NCBI GenBank assembly: GCA_025093985.1
Contig: JACAAK010000006.1
Coordinates: forward strand, 930,001 to 994,000
Reading direction: 5' to 3'
DNA: 64,000 nt
Source of the DNA: Calvatia gigantea
Lineage: Eukaryota; Basidiomycota; Agaricomycetes; Agaricales; Lycoperdaceae
How positions within the stretch are numbered: the stretch's first letter is position 1; the number at the start of each line of letters is the position of its first letter. The notes beneath the pieces were generated by a model that was given only the letters and a program-made list of their open reading frames with translations, was not told the origin of the DNA and did no database searches. Position numbers and translations under genes: made by a program. Shown here piece by piece: positions 62,051 through 64,000 of the stretch.

Positions 62051-64000
62051 GTGCTGCCTCACAAGTCAAAAAACCTGTATCTAGGATATCAGAAAAATAC
62101 TACATAATTCCTCAGAAATGAAAGCGTGCAAATTAAATCTAAAGGGAACTATCCAAACTCCAAGAAAGGAAATCATGGTCAACACCATCATTGATTTGGG
62201 ATGCACTACTAGCAGCATTCAGCAAAAAGCTTGTAGATGAAGAACGAATCTCCACAAAAAGATTGAAACAAGAAATCACAGTCCTCAATACTGATGGAAC
62301 AACAAATTAAGGAGGAAAAGTCATGGAGACAGCCACCATTGAAATGGAAATCAAGGGACACAAGGAAATGATTGAAGCATCAGTAGTCCAACTCCAAGAC
62401 AGAGCAGAAATATTCCTAGGACACAATTGGCTGACCAAACACAACTCTAAAGTAAACTGGAAAACAGGAGAAATCAAATTCACCTGATGCCCACCAAACT
62501 GCCATTTCCCACACCAGAATATCCAGGTCACCCAAAAAATCCAGAGCATGGCTGTTACAGAAGATATATGGGAAGAGGAGGAATGAACTGGACCCAACCA
62601 AACCAGCCAATCTGCCAGACTATATATAGCCTATTCACACATCTGTTCAACAAGACGACCTTTGATAAGCTACTACACTGAACAGAATAGGACCATGAAA
62701 TAATCCTAATGGAGGACGCACCCAGAGAAATAAGTGCTGGAATATGCAACATGAACAATCAAGGAATAGGACAAGCTCAAAGCCTTCATTAAAGAAAACC
62801 TCAAGTCAGGAATGCATATGGCCATCAAAATCTCCATATACAGCCCCCACCTTCTTTATCCCAAAGAAAGACAGTTCAAAGCAGTTAATCCAGGACTACA
62901 GGCAACTAAACAATGTGGTGGTAAAAGATAAAACACCACTACCCAGAATCAGAGAAGTAATCGACAAGTTGGGAAAGGCAAGATATTTCAACAAACTCAA
63001 CATTATTTGGGGGTACAACAATGTCAGAATCAAGGAAGGAGATGAATGGAAAGCAGCATTTCTGACCTAACAAAGGGTTATTCAAACTGACCAGTAATGT
63101 ACTTTGGATTAAGCAACTCATCCTGGAACATTCTCTAGGATGATGACAAGTATCTTCTGAGACCTACTACAAAACAGAGACATCATAAACTATATGGACA
63201 ACTTTGCAATCCCAGGAGACACCAAGGAACAGCTGAGAGAAAGAACGATACAGTTCCTGACACAAGTGGCAGAATATAACCTCTGCTTTAAATGGACAAA
63301 ATACATATTCGACACTGAGGAGATCCCTATGTTGGGAGTGAAAATAGGACATGGACACATCAAAATGGAGGAAGAAAAAGTCAAGGCAGTATGAGACTGG
63401 CCTGAGCCCAAAAACAAAAAGGGAGTAGAATGCTTCCTAGGCTTTGCTAATTACTACTGCCAATTCATAAAGGACTTCAGTAAGATCGCAACCTCCCTCA
63501 ACCAACTCAAAGGAGCTACTGAATGGAACTGGGAGGAAAAACACCAGTTAGCATTCAACAAACTAAAACAATGAATCACTGAGGAACCCACCTTAATACT
63601 GCCACAGAGGAAAGGACAATTCCGAGTAGAAGTTGATGCCTCAAATTATGTACTAGGAGGGGTCCTATCACAGGAACAGGACAAGAAATGGCATCTGATT
63701 GCATTTACATCATGAATACTCTCCCCAGCAGAACAGAACTATGAAATCTATGACAAGGAATTGCTAGCCATTATTCATGCCCTAAAAGAATGGCAACACT
63801 ATCTACTAGATGCAAAGGAAAAATTCAAGATCTAGACAGACCACAAAAATCTCAAATACTACAGAGAACTGTAGAAACTTAATAGACAACAAGCAAGATG
63901 GTACTTGAGATTATAGGACTATGACTTCATGCTGTGACATGTACCAGGCAAAATGAACACAAAAGCAGACCTACTATCCAGAATTTGCAAAGAACCAGAT
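62051..64000 (+). pseudogene. pol of C4, cut by the window end
   Basis: A protease remnant is near 62190 (TIIDLGCTTSSI, with Ser of DSG changed to Leu). RT follows: KSPYTAPTFFIPKKD near 62830 and NYMDNF near 63195, where the second Asp of the catalytic pair is Asn. RNase H is near 63630-63870 ([32 protein letters not shown]). Several stops occur. The sequence leaves the window inside the RNase H to integrase linker. Confidence 0.82.

Overview
The window looks like a piece of a repeat-rich basidiomycete (Agaricomycete-type) nuclear genome. The host genes have many short introns of about 50-60 bases with GT..AG ends, and their proteins are of fungal type. I cannot name the species from sequence alone.

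Layout. (1) Positions 1-17494 and 17749-27258 hold Ty3/Gypsy-type chromovirus retrotransposons of two related families, called A and B here, with younger insertions nested in them. (2) Positions 28378-42436 are an intact host gene island: RPT6 (26S proteasome ATPase), an MSS4-type PI4P 5-kinase, a mitochondrial-type methionyl-tRNA synthetase (minus strand), a site-2 protease, ribosomal protein eL38 (minus strand) and an SPF1-type P5A ATPase. All six can be assembled as uninterrupted spliced frames. A decayed F-box-like gene lies at the left edge of the island. (3) Positions 43129-64000 hold a third Gypsy family, C, as five stacked or truncated copies, with an array of short tandem repeats at 58230-59140.

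Nesting can be read from target-site duplications (TSDs). B (17749-27258) is flanked by GAAGG. C1 (43679-50073) is flanked by CATAA and sits inside an LTR of C2. C2 (43489-56279, minus strand) is flanked by TCCAT and sits inside the 5' LTR of C5. A solo family-A LTR (56775-57397) is flanked by CAAAG and sits in the C5 gag. Three solo LTRs of a fourth family, D, lie in A2, with TSDs GCTTC, ACCCC and CCACC. A Tc1-like DNA transposon sits at a TA inside the 3' LTR of A2.

Most unusual biology: all three Gypsy families carry an extra coding region between pol (which ends in a chromodomain) and the 3' LTR, where an env gene would normally be. In A and B it encodes a basic N-terminus, two conserved blocks and three tandem CCHC zinc knuckles. 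A second frame (+1) also stays open across most of it in both families. Family C has a different, unrelated-looking post-pol reading frame.

One stretch, 2427-5098, is probably an assembly artefact. It contains runs of 327 A, 204 T and 291 C, shuffled pieces of a family-A copy, and a repeated 172-base flank that splits an otherwise normal LTR.
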